The translations under genes and the position numbers were made by a program. Of a stretch of 64,000 nucleotides of DNA, positions 55,697 to 64,000 are shown in pieces (the stretch's first letter is position 1; the number at the start of each line of letters is the position of its first letter). The stretch lies in NCBI RefSeq assembly GCF_002005305.1, contig NZ_CP014782.1, positions 5,208,001-5,272,000 on the forward strand, in the 5' to 3' direction. The notes beneath the pieces were generated by a model, which was not told the DNA's origin, searched no databases, and saw only the letters and a program-made list of their open reading frames with translations. Origin of the DNA: Shewanella psychrophila. Lineage in GTDB: Bacteria; Pseudomonadota; Gammaproteobacteria; Enterobacterales; Shewanellaceae.

Positions 55697-57001
55697 ATGA
55701 AACCCTGTAAACATTTGATTATTGCTATTCTGAGCTTGGCCATGAGTCACACAGTTCAAGCCGAAAATAAATCTTTAGACCGGGTATCGGTGCAGATTAA
55801 TGAAGGTATAGTACTTGAAAGCGAAATAACCAATATGGTGAAAACTGTTAAGGCTAATGCCACAGCAGCAGGCCAATCTTTACCTTCAGATCAGGCTTTA
55901 AGAACCCAAGTTATCGAACGCTTGATCATGACACGTCTGCAAATGCAGATGGCCGATAGAATCGGTTTGCATATTGGTGACCTACAGTTAGATCAAACCA
56001 TAGGTAACATCGCCAAAGAACAGAAGCTCACCGTCGATCAGATGAGACAAAAAATTACTAGTGAAGGTATGAGTTGGGGTCAATATCGTGAACAACTAAG
56101 AGAAGAGATCACTTTAGGTGAAATTCAGCGAATTCAGGTACAGCGCCGTATTCAGGTATCACCACAAGAGATCAACAATCTGGTTAGCATGATAGAAGAG
56201 CAAGGTCTTAAACAGATTGAGTTCCAAATCGGTCATATATTGATTGAGATCCCAAGCAACCCGACCAGTGAACAACTTGAACAAGCAAGCAACCGTGCCA
56301 ATAAAGTATTGGAACGTGTCAAAGATGGTGGAGATTTTCGCCGCACGGCTATCGCAGCATCGGCCGGCCCTAAAGCTCTCGAGGGGGGTATCTGGGATTA
56401 TATGAATATCAACGAGATGCCGACTCTTTTCGCTGAAGTGTTATCCGATGCAAAAAAAGGCGATATAATTGGACCCATTAGAAGTGGTGCAGGCTTCCAT
56501 ATAATCAAGGTGATGGATGCTCGTGGTCTGCAGACCAAAGAGGTTAACGAAGTTCGCTCTCGTCATATCCTAATCAAGCCTTCACCTATTCTTTCAGAAG
56601 AGCGGGCTAAGGCCATGCTGGATAAGTTTGTTAAGCAAATCCGCGCAGGTGATGCTGATTTTGCAGCTCTTGCTCGCCAGTATTCTGAAGATCCAGGTTC
56701 AGGGGCCAAAGGCGGTGAGCTAGGTTGGGCCGATCCAACAGTTTATGTACCGGCGTTTTCTCAGACCCTGAAAGAACTTAAGGTCAATGAAATCAGTGAG
56801 CCTTTCCGCTCTAGCCATGGCTGGCATATAGTCCAGTTGGAAGAGCGTCGTAAGACAGATGCGACAGATCAATTTAATACCAATAAAGCACATCAACTCA
56901 TCTTCCGTCGTAAATTTAACGAAGAGTTACAGACTTGGTTAGACGAGATGAGAGCAGAAGCTTATATCGAAGTTTTTGAAGCTGATTTCAATAGAGGTTA
57001 A
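55697..57001 (+). CDS. surA: Periplasmic chaperone and peptidyl-prolyl isomerase SurA
   Basis: A 434-residue periplasmic chaperone for outer-membrane proteins. Signal peptide to about residue 23, SurA N-terminal domain with the [15 protein letters not shown] region, first parvulin domain (about 172-275) and second parvulin domain with [10 protein letters not shown] and GGELGWADP (about 285-385), then a C-terminal helix. Start at ATG 55697 follows AAGGA; an upstream ATG at 55658 is in frame but adds an unlikely lead. It serves LptD assembly. Confidence 0.96.
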   Translation: MKPCKHLIIAILSLAMSHTVQAENKSLDRVSVQINEGIVLESEITNMVKTVKANATAAGQSLPSDQALRTQVIERLIMTRLQMQMADRIGLHIGDLQLDQTIGNIAKEQKLTVDQMRQKITSEGMSWGQYREQLREEITLGEIQRIQVQRRIQVSPQEINNLVSMIEEQGLKQIEFQIGHILIEIPSNPTSEQLEQASNRANKVLERVKDGGDFRRTAIAASAGPKALEGGIWDYMNINEMPTLFAEVLSDAKKGDIIGPIRSGAGFHIIKVMDARGLQTKEVNEVRSRHILIKPSPILSEERAKAMLDKFVKQIRAGDADFAALARQYSEDPGSGAKGGELGWADPTVYVPAFSQTLKELKVNEISEPFRSSHGWHIVQLEERRKTDATDQFNTNKAHQLIFRRKFNEELQTWLDEMRAEAYIEVFEADFNRG

Positions 57002-57006
57002 ACGTA

Positions 57007-57993
57007 TTGACGACTAAACGTATTGCCATAACTGCGGGTGAGCCCGCAGGTATCGGTCCAGATTTAGTTATTCAACTAGCTCAGCAGGCTTGGCCTGCTG
57101 AGCTAGTTGTTTGTGCTGATCCTGAATTATTAACATCAAGAGCCAAGAAACTCGGTCTGCCACTTCTACTGCGGCCCTATCAGCCAAATCAAGCACCTAA
57201 GGCACAGGAAGTCGGCACCTTGACGATAGCCCCCTTCTCCCTAGCTGTTGCGAGTTCATGTGGCCAACTCGATGACCAAAATAGCGCCTATGTCGTCGAC
57301 ACATTACGCTATGCTGGCGAAAAAAATATGAATGGCGAGTTCGATGCTGTGGTTACGGGTCCTGTACATAAAGGGATCATAAACCAAGCAGGGCTCCCAT
57401 TCAGTGGCCATACTGAATTTTTTGCCAACCAGGCAAATTGCCAAGATGTGGTCATGATGCTATCGGCTCCTGGATTGCATGTGGCTCTCGTGACGACACA
57501 TATTCCCTTGGCTTATGTGTCTAAAGCGATCACTCGTGATCGTCTGCATCAAATAATTAAAATATTGCATACGGATCTCGTCGACAAGTTTGCAATAGAG
57601 CAACCCAAGATATATGTATGTGGGCTTAACCCCCATGCAGGAGAAGATGGTCATCTGGGCCGTGAAGAACTCGATACCATCATCCCGGCACTCGAAGAGT
57701 TACGTGAGCTAGGGATGAGTATTGTAGGCCCACTGCCAGCAGACACCATTTTCCAACCTAAGTATCTCGAAGATGCAGATGTGATACTCGCCATGTATCA
57801 CGATCAAGGCCTTCCTGTACTTAAATCTCAGGGGTTTGGTAGTTCGGTTAACATTACCTTAGGACTCCCCTACATTCGTACCTCCGTCGACCATGGCACA
57901 GCGCTAGATCTCGCCGGAACAGGTACTGCAGACATAGGAAGCTTCGTCTGCGCACTAAACAAAGCCATAGATTTGGCAGTAAAAGCTGGATAA
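57007..57993 (+). CDS. pdxA: 4-hydroxythreonine-4-phosphate dehydrogenase PdxA
   Basis: A 328-residue NAD-dependent enzyme of pyridoxal phosphate synthesis. It has the family stretches [13 protein letters not shown] near the start, GHTEFFANQ (metal-ligand region), [17 protein letters not shown] and [11 protein letters not shown]. It starts at TTG 57007, five bases after the surA stop, with AGAGG upstream; there is no nearby ATG in frame. Co-transcribed with surA and rsmA. Confidence 0.96.
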   Translation: MTTKRIAITAGEPAGIGPDLVIQLAQQAWPAELVVCADPELLTSRAKKLGLPLLLRPYQPNQAPKAQEVGTLTIAPFSLAVASSCGQLDDQNSAYVVDTLRYAGEKNMNGEFDAVVTGPVHKGIINQAGLPFSGHTEFFANQANCQDVVMMLSAPGLHVALVTTHIPLAYVSKAITRDRLHQIIKILHTDLVDKFAIEQPKIYVCGLNPHAGEDGHLGREELDTIIPALEELRELGMSIVGPLPADTIFQPKYLEDADVILAMYHDQGLPVLKSQGFGSSVNITLGLPYIRTSVDHGTALDLAGTGTADIGSFVCALNKAIDLAVKAG

Positions 57994-58004
57994 TAGAATA
58001 GCAG

Positions 58005-58823
58005 ATGAGTAATAGAGTACATTTAGGCCATACAGCCAGAAAACGTTTCGGGCAGAACTTCCTGACTGATCATAATGTCATTAACCGTATTGTCGGCGCT
58101 ATAGCACCGGACAATGATCATGTCATGGTCGAAATCGGCCCTGGTCTAGGCGCGCTAACAGAGCCGGTTGCAAGTTCCATTGATAAGTTGACAGTTGTTG
58201 AGCTGGATAAAGATCTGGTTGAGCGACTAAAAGAGCACCCGACGCTAAAAGATAAGTTAGAAATCCATCAGGGTGATGCCCTGAATTTCGATTTCACTCA
58301 GCTTATAGAAGAAGACAAAGAACTTAAAGTTTTCGGTAACTTACCTTATAACATCTCTACTCCCTTGATGTTTCATCTGTTCGAGTTTGCCGAACACATC
58401 AAGAACATGCATTTTATGCTACAAAAAGAGGTCGTATTAAGACTGTCTGCAACACCTGGCACTAAAGCCTATGGTCGCTTGACTGTTATGGCTCAATATC
58501 ACTGCCAGGTAATGCCTGTACTCGAAGTGCCACCAGGATGCTTTACACCTGCCCCTAAAGTTGACTCGGCAGTAGTGCGATTAGTCCCTTACAAGCAGAA
58601 GCCTTGGCCATGTAAAGATGTAGATTTTCTTAGGCACCTGACGACGACGGCTTTCAACATGCGTCGCAAGACTTTACGTAACAACTTGAAGCAGATGATT
58701 TCAGATGAAGAGTTCCAGCAACTCAACATAGATTCATCATTGAGACCCGAACAGATCTCTGTTGAACAATACGTTGCAATGGCTAACCTGGTCCTAGATA
58801 GGAAGGCTGCCGAGCAAACATAA
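58005..58823 (+). CDS. rsmA: 16S rRNA dimethyladenosine transferase RsmA (KsgA)
   Basis: A 272-residue SAM-dependent methyltransferase that dimethylates A1518 and A1519 of 16S rRNA. It shows [13 protein letters not shown] near the start, motif [13 protein letters not shown] (about 44-55) and catalytic motif [12 protein letters not shown] (about 109-118). It follows pdxA by 11 bp and is followed by a terminator-like hairpin before apaG. Confidence 0.97.
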   Translation: MSNRVHLGHTARKRFGQNFLTDHNVINRIVGAIAPDNDHVMVEIGPGLGALTEPVASSIDKLTVVELDKDLVERLKEHPTLKDKLEIHQGDALNFDFTQLIEEDKELKVFGNLPYNISTPLMFHLFEFAEHIKNMHFMLQKEVVLRLSATPGTKAYGRLTVMAQYHCQVMPVLEVPPGCFTPAPKVDSAVVRLVPYKQKPWPCKDVDFLRHLTTTAFNMRRKTLRNNLKQMISDEEFQQLNIDSSLRPEQISVEQYVAMANLVLDRKAAEQT

Positions 58824-58878
58824 TTCATTATCTCGGAACTCTTCATAGTGAATTAACACAAGAATACAAAATAGAATC

Positions 58879-58904
58879 GGAGGGCTTGCCCTCCTTTCTT
58901 TTGT
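58879..58904 (+). terminator. Hairpin between rsmA and apaG
   Basis: GGAGGG (58879-58884) and CCCTCC (58889-58894) with a CTTG loop, then TTTCTTTTG. It looks like a terminator or attenuator that would uncouple apaG-apaH from the upstream genes in part. Confidence 0.65.
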
Positions 58905-58918
58905 CATAAAGGTAGCTT

Positions 58919-59299
58919 ATGTCAGAGCTTGGGTCGACCATCAAGGTAGAAGTAAAAACTGAATATATTGAAGAACAGTCATCTCCCAAAGAGGAGAGAT
59001 ACCTTTTCAGATATACCATCACCATCATCAACCTGGGACAAACAGCTGTCACGCTAGAAAGTCGCCACTGGCGTATTACCGACTCTAATGATCATAAGAG
59101 TGAGGTCCAAGGTGCGGGTGTGGTCGGTGAAACACCAAGAATAGAGCCCGACACAGCATATCAATATACCAGTGGAACGGTTTTAGAAACGCCACTTGGC
59201 GTCATGCAAGGCACATACACTATGGTGACTGATGACGGTGAACAATTCCAAGCGATCATTCATCCATTTAGGTTATCCGTTCCAGGTTTACTTCATTAA
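58919..59299 (+). CDS. apaG: ApaG protein
   Basis: A 126-residue all-beta ApaG (DUF525) domain protein, with VEVKTEYIEEQSSPKEERYLF, then RHWRITDSNDH and GEVVGEtP-like GAGVVGETPRIEP. ApaG structures resemble fibronectin III folds; its precise role is unclear. It precedes apaH by 19 bp, as in many gammaproteobacteria. AAGGTAG lies before ATG 58919. Confidence 0.96.
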   Translation: MSELGSTIKVEVKTEYIEEQSSPKEERYLFRYTITIINLGQTAVTLESRHWRITDSNDHKSEVQGAGVVGETPRIEPDTAYQYTSGTVLETPLGVMQGTYTMVTDDGEQFQAIIHPFRLSVPGLLH

Positions 59300-59318
59300 T
59301 TTAAAGGCGTAGTACTAG

Positions 59319-60143
59319 ATGGCTAACTACTTTGTTGGAGATATTCAGGGTTGTTTTGAAGAGCTAGAACTACTGCTTACCAAAGTTGACTTCAACCCTT
59401 CCAGAGACGTGCTGTGGGCCGTAGGCGATCTCATTGCCAGAGGACAGGGGTCGCTTCCTACCCTAAGGTACTTTAAGCAGCTTGATGGTTCCGCTAAAGT
59501 AGTATTAGGTAACCATGATCTCCATTTGATGGCGGTAGCGGCAAAGATTAAGCGTGTAAACCCTAAAGACAAGCTTGATGCATTACTGGATGCGAACGAT
59601 TTAGGATCTTTAATTGGCTGGCTTAGATTACAACCACTCATACAGGAACTTCCCGAGCAGAATATTATTATGAGCCATGCGGGCGTCCCACCCCAATGGG
59701 ATATTCAAACCTTAAGAGCCCAGTCTCAACTCGTCAGCAATGCCTTAGTATCCCAAGACTATATTCCATCGCTAATTTCAAAAATGTACACCAATAAAGT
59801 CGATGTATGGGAGCCTGATGCCTCAGAACTACAAAGAAATATATATTGCATCAATGCCCTCACTCGCATGCGTTTTCAGCACCTTGACGGCCGTTTGGAC
59901 TTCGATTGCAAGCTATCTCCGAGTGACTGCTCCGATCCAGACCTAATACCTTGGTTTAACTGTAATGGCTTAATCAATAAGACACACACCTTAGTCTTCG
60001 GCCATTGGGCCACCGTGATGGGTGAAGTGGAAAATCCAAATATTCATGCTCTGGATACAGGCTGTTGCTGGGGGGAACATATGACGTTATGGCATATGGA
60101 GTCAGATCAAAAAATTACCCAAAAAAAGTTAAAAAAGAGTTAA
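59319..60143 (+). CDS. apaH: Diadenosine tetraphosphatase ApaH
   Basis: A 274-residue metallophosphatase that splits Ap4A into two ADP and also removes Np4 caps from RNA. Metal-binding motifs are GDIQGCFEELE (about 7-17), GDLIARG in place of GDxVxRG, and GNHDLHLMAV (about 65-74). A later SHAGVPP supplies further ligands. It is the last gene of the conserved block. Confidence 0.96.
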   Translation: MANYFVGDIQGCFEELELLLTKVDFNPSRDVLWAVGDLIARGQGSLPTLRYFKQLDGSAKVVLGNHDLHLMAVAAKIKRVNPKDKLDALLDANDLGSLIGWLRLQPLIQELPEQNIIMSHAGVPPQWDIQTLRAQSQLVSNALVSQDYIPSLISKMYTNKVDVWEPDASELQRNIYCINALTRMRFQHLDGRLDFDCKLSPSDCSDPDLIPWFNCNGLINKTHTLVFGHWATVMGEVENPNIHALDTGCCWGEHMTLWHMESDQKITQKKLKKS

Positions 60144-60279
60144 ACTAGCCCATAAGTTGGCCGATATAACATGAACGGAAGCGCTTATTTTCTGCCAACC
60201 CTTGAATTTTAAAGACCTTTTTACTAGGGAATCGTAACTTAATTGTTACAAGAAAATATAATAATAATCGGAGTACCCT

Positions 60280-62307
60280 ATGAAAATGAATGTCGCCACC
60301 AGAGTCATTGGCGGGTTTAGTATCGTGACCTTATTGTTAGTTGGATTAGGCGCAGCCTCTCTCTTGACGAATAGTAAGTTAAAAACCAGCACTCAGGTAT
60401 TACAAGAAGTCAGTATTCCAGCACTGGAATCTAGCGGTAACCTCTTACATAGCATAGCTCAACAAGAGAAACAGATACTGGTTGCATACCATACTAATCA
60501 GTCTAAAGATCTTCCCAAAATATCAAATCAATTCTCAAATTTAGATCAAGAATTTAGTTCCGAACTCGCTCAACTCTCCATAATTGTCGGCAAACAAGAT
60601 CAAGCTGATTTTTCGAGTACGATTTCAAATTTACGCCAGAGTTACCAAAACTTCATCTCTAATGGCGAAAAAATGATTAAGACCCGTGAAAACTCACTCG
60701 TTACTCAGGAAAAGCTGGTCATTAAGTTAGAAGACCTGGAACTTGCAGCAGATGACACGGCTTCTTTACTACTCGATCTTATCGATCTTGAGATGAGTGA
60801 AGATCCTACTGAACAAGAAATTGCAGCCACGGCTGGCAATATTGATAACAGTTTTAGCGGCATAGTCAGCACTAGCTACGACCTGATTAATAGTGAAACT
60901 AAACAAGAGCACCAAACCATATCCAAAGAACTGGATTACATCGTCAGTGAGGCCAGAAGCAAACTCGAATATGTCACCCGTCACTGGGAGGGTGTTATCG
61001 ACGCAGATCTATTAAACAACATCAATGAAGAAGCCAGTAAAGTATTTAGCATGCTCGAAGGCAATGGCTCTATTCAAACCATGAAGGGGCGTCAGCTTAG
61101 TTTTCATGCATCCGCATTTCAGATGTTGGCTCAAGTCGATAAAGATGTGCAAGGCGTCAATGAGAGCATGACGGGCTTGACCGATAAAGTAGAATCAGTC
61201 TCCAGTAGCGTGAGTCAAAGTGCTATCGATGATATCGATAGTGCGAGTTTAAACACCCTTATACTGATCATCATAGCCATCGTCGTTGCCATCGTTATCA
61301 GTATCGCAGTGATCACGCCTTTAAAGCGCTCACTGGATAAAGTAAACAACGCACTCAAGATTTTAGCTTCCGGCGATCTGACTCACAAGTTAGATGATTC
61401 GGGCCATGATGAGTTTGCCGAACTATCTCGTAACTGTAATCGTCTGGTGGATAGCTTAAGAGACTTGATTCAGGGCATTCTGGATCGCTCGAATCAACTG
61501 GCAGCTGCCGCAGAAGAAACCTCAGCAATAACCGCCCAAACCACAGCTGGTATTCAGGAGCAGAAGAGCCAAGTTGATCAAGTTGCCACCGCAACGACTC
61601 AGCTAAGCTCAAGTGCCGAGCAGGTCACTAGTAGCGCCGATGATGCCCTAATTCAAATCAAGCAGGCCGATGACGAAGCGCTACATATGCGTACTATTGC
61701 CGATGAGAATAAACAGACAATCTTAGCTTTGGCCGATGAAGTCGCAAAAGCGGGCACAGTTATCAATAAATTACATTCCGATAGTGCTTCTATTGGCTCT
61801 ATTCTCGATGTGATCCGTGGCATAGCCGAACAAACCAATTTATTAGCCCTCAATGCGGCCATCGAGGCAGCACGGGCAGGTGAGCAAGGTCGAGGCTTTG
61901 CAGTTGTTGCCGATGAAGTTCGCAGTCTTGCTTCGAGAACACAGGATTCGACCCAAGAGATTCAGCAGATGATTCAAGTCCTGCAAGAAGGCGCCCAAGA
62001 GGCTGTTGCCGTCATGGAGCTAGGACGTGCGCAAGCGAGTTCCTGTGTAGAGAAAACTGAGCAGGCTAACCTAGCTTTAGAAAGTATCAGCGAAGCCGTT
62101 CACAAGGCTCATGACTCGGGTACTCATATTGCTAATGCAGCTCAAGAACAGAACTTAGTGAGCCAACAAGTTTCGGAGAAACTTGAGCATATCGCCGCCA
62201 TCTCAGAAGAGACATCGACGGGTGCAGAACAGACAGCTCAATCCAGTCATCAAGTCGCACAACTTGCCGAAGAATTACAAGCATCGGTAAGAGAATTTAG
62301 AGTCTAG
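60280..62307 (+). CDS. Methyl-accepting chemotaxis protein
   Basis: A 675-residue chemoreceptor with TM1 (about 9-29), a helical periplasmic sensor (about 30-322), TM2 (about 324-348), one HAMP (about 350-402) and an MCP signalling domain. The hairpin tip reads [20 protein letters not shown]. The periplasmic part is all-helical and of about 290 residues, which resembles HBM-type sensors more than dCache (inference). GGAG precedes ATG 60280. It stands alone behind apaH. Confidence 0.93.
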   Translation: MKMNVATRVIGGFSIVTLLLVGLGAASLLTNSKLKTSTQVLQEVSIPALESSGNLLHSIAQQEKQILVAYHTNQSKDLPKISNQFSNLDQEFSSELAQLSIIVGKQDQADFSSTISNLRQSYQNFISNGEKMIKTRENSLVTQEKLVIKLEDLELAADDTASLLLDLIDLEMSEDPTEQEIAATAGNIDNSFSGIVSTSYDLINSETKQEHQTISKELDYIVSEARSKLEYVTRHWEGVIDADLLNNINEEASKVFSMLEGNGSIQTMKGRQLSFHASAFQMLAQVDKDVQGVNESMTGLTDKVESVSSSVSQSAIDDIDSASLNTLILIIIAIVVAIVISIAVITPLKRSLDKVNNALKILASGDLTHKLDDSGHDEFAELSRNCNRLVDSLRDLIQGILDRSNQLAAAAEETSAITAQTTAGIQEQKSQVDQVATATTQLSSSAEQVTSSADDALIQIKQADDEALHMRTIADENKQTILALADEVAKAGTVINKLHSDSASIGSILDVIRGIAEQTNLLALNAAIEAARAGEQGRGFAVVADEVRSLASRTQDSTQEIQQMIQVLQEGAQEAVAVMELGRAQASSCVEKTEQANLALESISEAVHKAHDSGTHIANAAQEQNLVSQQVSEKLEHIAAISEETSTGAEQTAQSSHQVAQLAEELQASVREFRV

Positions 62308-62318
62308 GTCTCGCACTA

Positions 62319-62356
62319 TTGGACTGGCCCAAAAACTCAAGACTGGGTCAGTCCAA
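62319..62356. terminator. Hairpin after the chemoreceptor gene
   Basis: A 13-bp stem with one G-U pair, TTGGACTGGCCCA (62319-62331) and TGGGTCAGTCCAA (62344-62356), with a 12-nt loop between convergent genes. There is no T tract, so it is either a weak terminator or a transcript-stabilising hairpin. Confidence 0.5.
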
Positions 62357-62399
62357 ATAGCTTATATAAGGTGTCCACTTTTAGTGGTTCATATCACAA

Positions 62400-62747
62400 T
62401 CAGTGAACTTGCAAACGTCGGCTCCAATTCCCTTCGTCTTGTTTGCTGCATTTCTCCTCGGTATCAAAACTAACCCTGCTATTTAAATCACTGATCTTAA
62501 TCGGCACCTTAGCGAGTTCCTGTTGAATAAGCCCTATGAGAAAATCATCCTGCTTATTGGCAATAGCAACAGATAGCTCAGCATTGGTATTAAATACACA
62601 AACTATTCTTAATGACTGAGGAAACTTGTCATAATTAACTAAGTGAGTGATCCACTCGAAGCCCACTACTTGCTCCAATGCCAGTTCACAAACTTGTGTC
62701 AGTGATTGCCTTAAGTTATTTTCGATCTTCTTATCAGACTTTCTCAT
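62400..62747 (-). CDS. Conserved small protein of unknown function
   Basis: A 115-residue soluble protein that begins MRKSDKKIENNLRQSLTQVC and contains GFEWITHLVNYDKFPQSL and RIVCVFNTNAEL. I recognise the type from other gammaproteobacterial genomes, where it is sometimes labelled Fis-like without an HTH domain; none is visible here. No function proposed. Confidence 0.7.
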   Translation of the reverse strand: MRKSDKKIENNLRQSLTQVCELALEQVVGFEWITHLVNYDKFPQSLRIVCVFNTNAELSVAIANKQDDFLIGLIQQELAKVPIKISDLNSRVSFDTEEKCSKQDEGNWSRRLQVH

Positions 62748-62917
62748 TTCAATCCCACTTTACTCATTTCAATCTCACTGTGAGCACTAGCCATTATACA
62801 ATCGCTTAAGTCTACATGAACTAAGATCAAATCGGTTAAAGCATTAAATCTAACGCTAGAGAAGGGAATGGGAGATGGGAGAGGACAAAAAAGATAAGAA
62901 GTCTACAAATGAAGAGC

Positions 62918-63325
62918 CTACAAAAAAGTACTAACCTGCCAATCGATCAAGGTGGCATTGCCATCATTATCACAAAGCCAAATTCTGGCTCTGGTCATTG
63001 GCTTAAGTAGGCCTATTTCCGACTCGACTTTAGACCAATCCCCATAGGTGAAATGCTCACCATTGATCAATAACTTATCCATACTATAAGGCGTGATCAA
63101 AGACTCTTGCGTGCCATCATCTGTGTCTATGGTGAAACCCAACTGGGACTCATCTCGCCAATAAAAGACTAAAACCCCAGTCCAGGAAGTCATATGATTA
63201 GGATCACAAGTAAAATCAGCAGGAGGGCGAAGACGCCCTGCTGCTTCTACCGAAAGCGAAATACATAACCCGAGTAGTAAAATAACTATTTGAATAAAAG
63301 ACATTGTCCATTTCAAAAAAGTCAT
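62918..63325 (-). CDS. Secreted small protein of unknown function
   Basis: A 135-residue protein with a signal peptide (core SFIQIVILLLGLCISLSVEA, cleavage near EAAG), then a beta-rich domain with CDPNHMTSW and WLCDNDGNATLID; two cysteines could form a disulfide. It starts 14 bp after the stop of the metalloprotease gene on the same strand, so the two are likely co-transcribed. No family recognised. Confidence 0.65.
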   Translation of the reverse strand: MTFLKWTMSFIQIVILLLGLCISLSVEAAGRLRPPADFTCDPNHMTSWTGVLVFYWRDESQLGFTIDTDDGTQESLITPYSMDKLLINGEHFTYGDWSKVESEIGLLKPMTRARIWLCDNDGNATLIDWQVSTFL

Positions 63326-63339
63326 AAGCTAAATACTCT

Positions 63340-64000
63340 TCATTCAGGTGTGCGATATAAAGTACTCATTTCATCCATACGTTCACCCTGCCATGGAGTA
63401 AATTCATCCATACAATTATCATCAGTATAATCCATAAAATTAGTGACTGGATCGCTACCTGACTGTCTTTTACAGGAGTTTCTATTCGTTGGGCAACCAT
63501 ACGCTGGAGAACGCTCTGCCGGAGTATCTATAACATCATCACCAATACCATTACAGCCACCTTGGAAGGTATGGTAAAGGCCGAACCAGTGTCCTACCTC
63601 ATGGGTTAATGTATCGCCTTCATTGTATGGAGCAGCACTCCCATTCGGTAAGGAAGAGTAGAGTATAACCACACCATCATTGTCAGGGTTCCCGACATAA
63701 TCACTGGGAAAGGTCGCCCAGCCTAACAGACCCCCACCAGGATTATTTGAATAAACATTAAGAGTATCGACATCACCGACTCTCAATGCCTTTTTCATGT
63801 TTTTCTCAGCAAGAGAGCCATAACCCCCATTGAACCACGAAGCGTTATTGGTAGAAGTAGTCCCAGCTAAAACAAAGCTTATTCCGGTATCATTGGTATT
63901 GGAACCCGAAGAAAATGCCGCATTCAAAACATTCATCTGATCTGTAATATCTGCAGAGGAGAGCGAACCATTTTCACCATCAGTTATCACATGAAAGTGC
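63340..64000 (-). CDS. M43-family (pappalysin-like) zinc metalloprotease, N-terminus outside window
   Basis: At least 219 codons run into the window's right edge, and the start is outside. The zinc-binding motif is exact, [11 protein letters not shown] (HExxHxxGxxH), followed by a disulfide-rich loop ([19 protein letters not shown]) and the Met-turn [11 protein letters not shown]. This is the metzincin pattern of M43 cytophagalysin and pappalysin relatives, usually secreted. The first visible residues, HFHVITDG, match the start of the catalytic domain. Confidence 0.9.
   Translation of the reverse strand, partial: HFHVITDGENGSLSSADITDQMNVLNAAFSSGSNTNDTGISFVLAGTTSTNNASWFNGGYGSLAEKNMKKALRVGDVDTLNVYSNNPGGGLLGWATFPSDYVGNPDNDGVVILYSSLPNGSAAPYNEGDTLTHEVGHWFGLYHTFQGGCNGIGDDVIDTPAERSPAYGCPTNRNSCKRQSGSDPVTNFMDYTDDNCMDEFTPWQGERMDEMSTLYRTPE

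Overview
The window reads as a chromosomal segment of a marine gammaproteobacterium, most likely Shewanella. This is inferred from family content and gene order, not from any search. The main evidence is the block lptD-surA-pdxA-rsmA-apaG-apaH in its enterobacterial order with the divergent amgK-murU pair and djlA next to it, holC-valS, a MipA/DUF3019/two-component cluster, many LysR regulators, chemoreceptors and phosphorelay proteins, and moderate to low G+C. No rRNA, tRNA, insertion sequence, prophage or CRISPR array was recognised.

Layout. 1-6.7 kb: small metabolic and detoxification genes, each LysR regulator facing a reductase or SDR gene, with a LysE/RhtB exporter, a glyoxalase-like/DCC pair and a PNPOx-like protein. 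7.1-11.5 kb: a family 3 solute-binding protein, then holC-valS. 11.7-14.3 kb: a complete AmmeMemoRadiSam set (radical SAM enzyme divergent from an overlapping Memo-AMMECR1 pair). 14.5-20.7 kb: a membrane diguanylate cyclase and a 1443-residue chemoreceptor, convergent and overlapping by 4 bp, with clearly homologous periplasmic sensor domains; the chemoreceptor carries 16 extra tandem HAMP-like units. 21-29 kb: transporters (POT/MFS, SatP), rsuA, a cysteine-rich ArsR/COG2345 regulator divergent from an FMN reductase, and small proteins. 29.3-33.7 kb: a cytosolic hybrid kinase, a lone Hpt protein and a response regulator with a degenerate first receiver. 33.8-39.4 kb: a fused alpha/beta E1 dehydrogenase, a FabD-like acyltransferase without the malonate-binding Arg, a glutaryl-CoA-type dehydrogenase and a divergent LysR. 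39.6-42.9 kb: MipA/OmpV, DUF3019, response regulator and sensor kinase with TAATG junctions. 43-50.5 kb: a DUF1289 protein, a DUF4136 lipoprotein, a frameshifted TonB-like gene, a solute-binding protein, a Ycf46-type AAA ATPase, a YibH/DUF3302 pair, a 2-hydroxyacid dehydrogenase and an outer-membrane barrel. 50.5-60.1 kb: the conserved envelope and housekeeping block (djlA, murU-amgK, divergent lptD-surA-pdxA-rsmA, apaG-apaH). 60.3-64 kb: a second chemoreceptor, a conserved small protein, a secreted small protein and an M43-type metalloprotease cut by the window end.

How the genes work together. The envelope block couples LPS export (LptD), its assembly chaperone (SurA) and peptidoglycan recycling (AmgK/MurU). 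Sensory genes dominate the rest: one diguanylate cyclase, two chemoreceptors, a multi-protein phosphorelay and an OmpR-type two-component system. The items most worth a second look are the alternating poly-HAMP chemoreceptor and its cyclase partner, the E1/acyltransferase pair, the AmmeMemoRadiSam set, and the A7 frameshift in the TonB-like gene.
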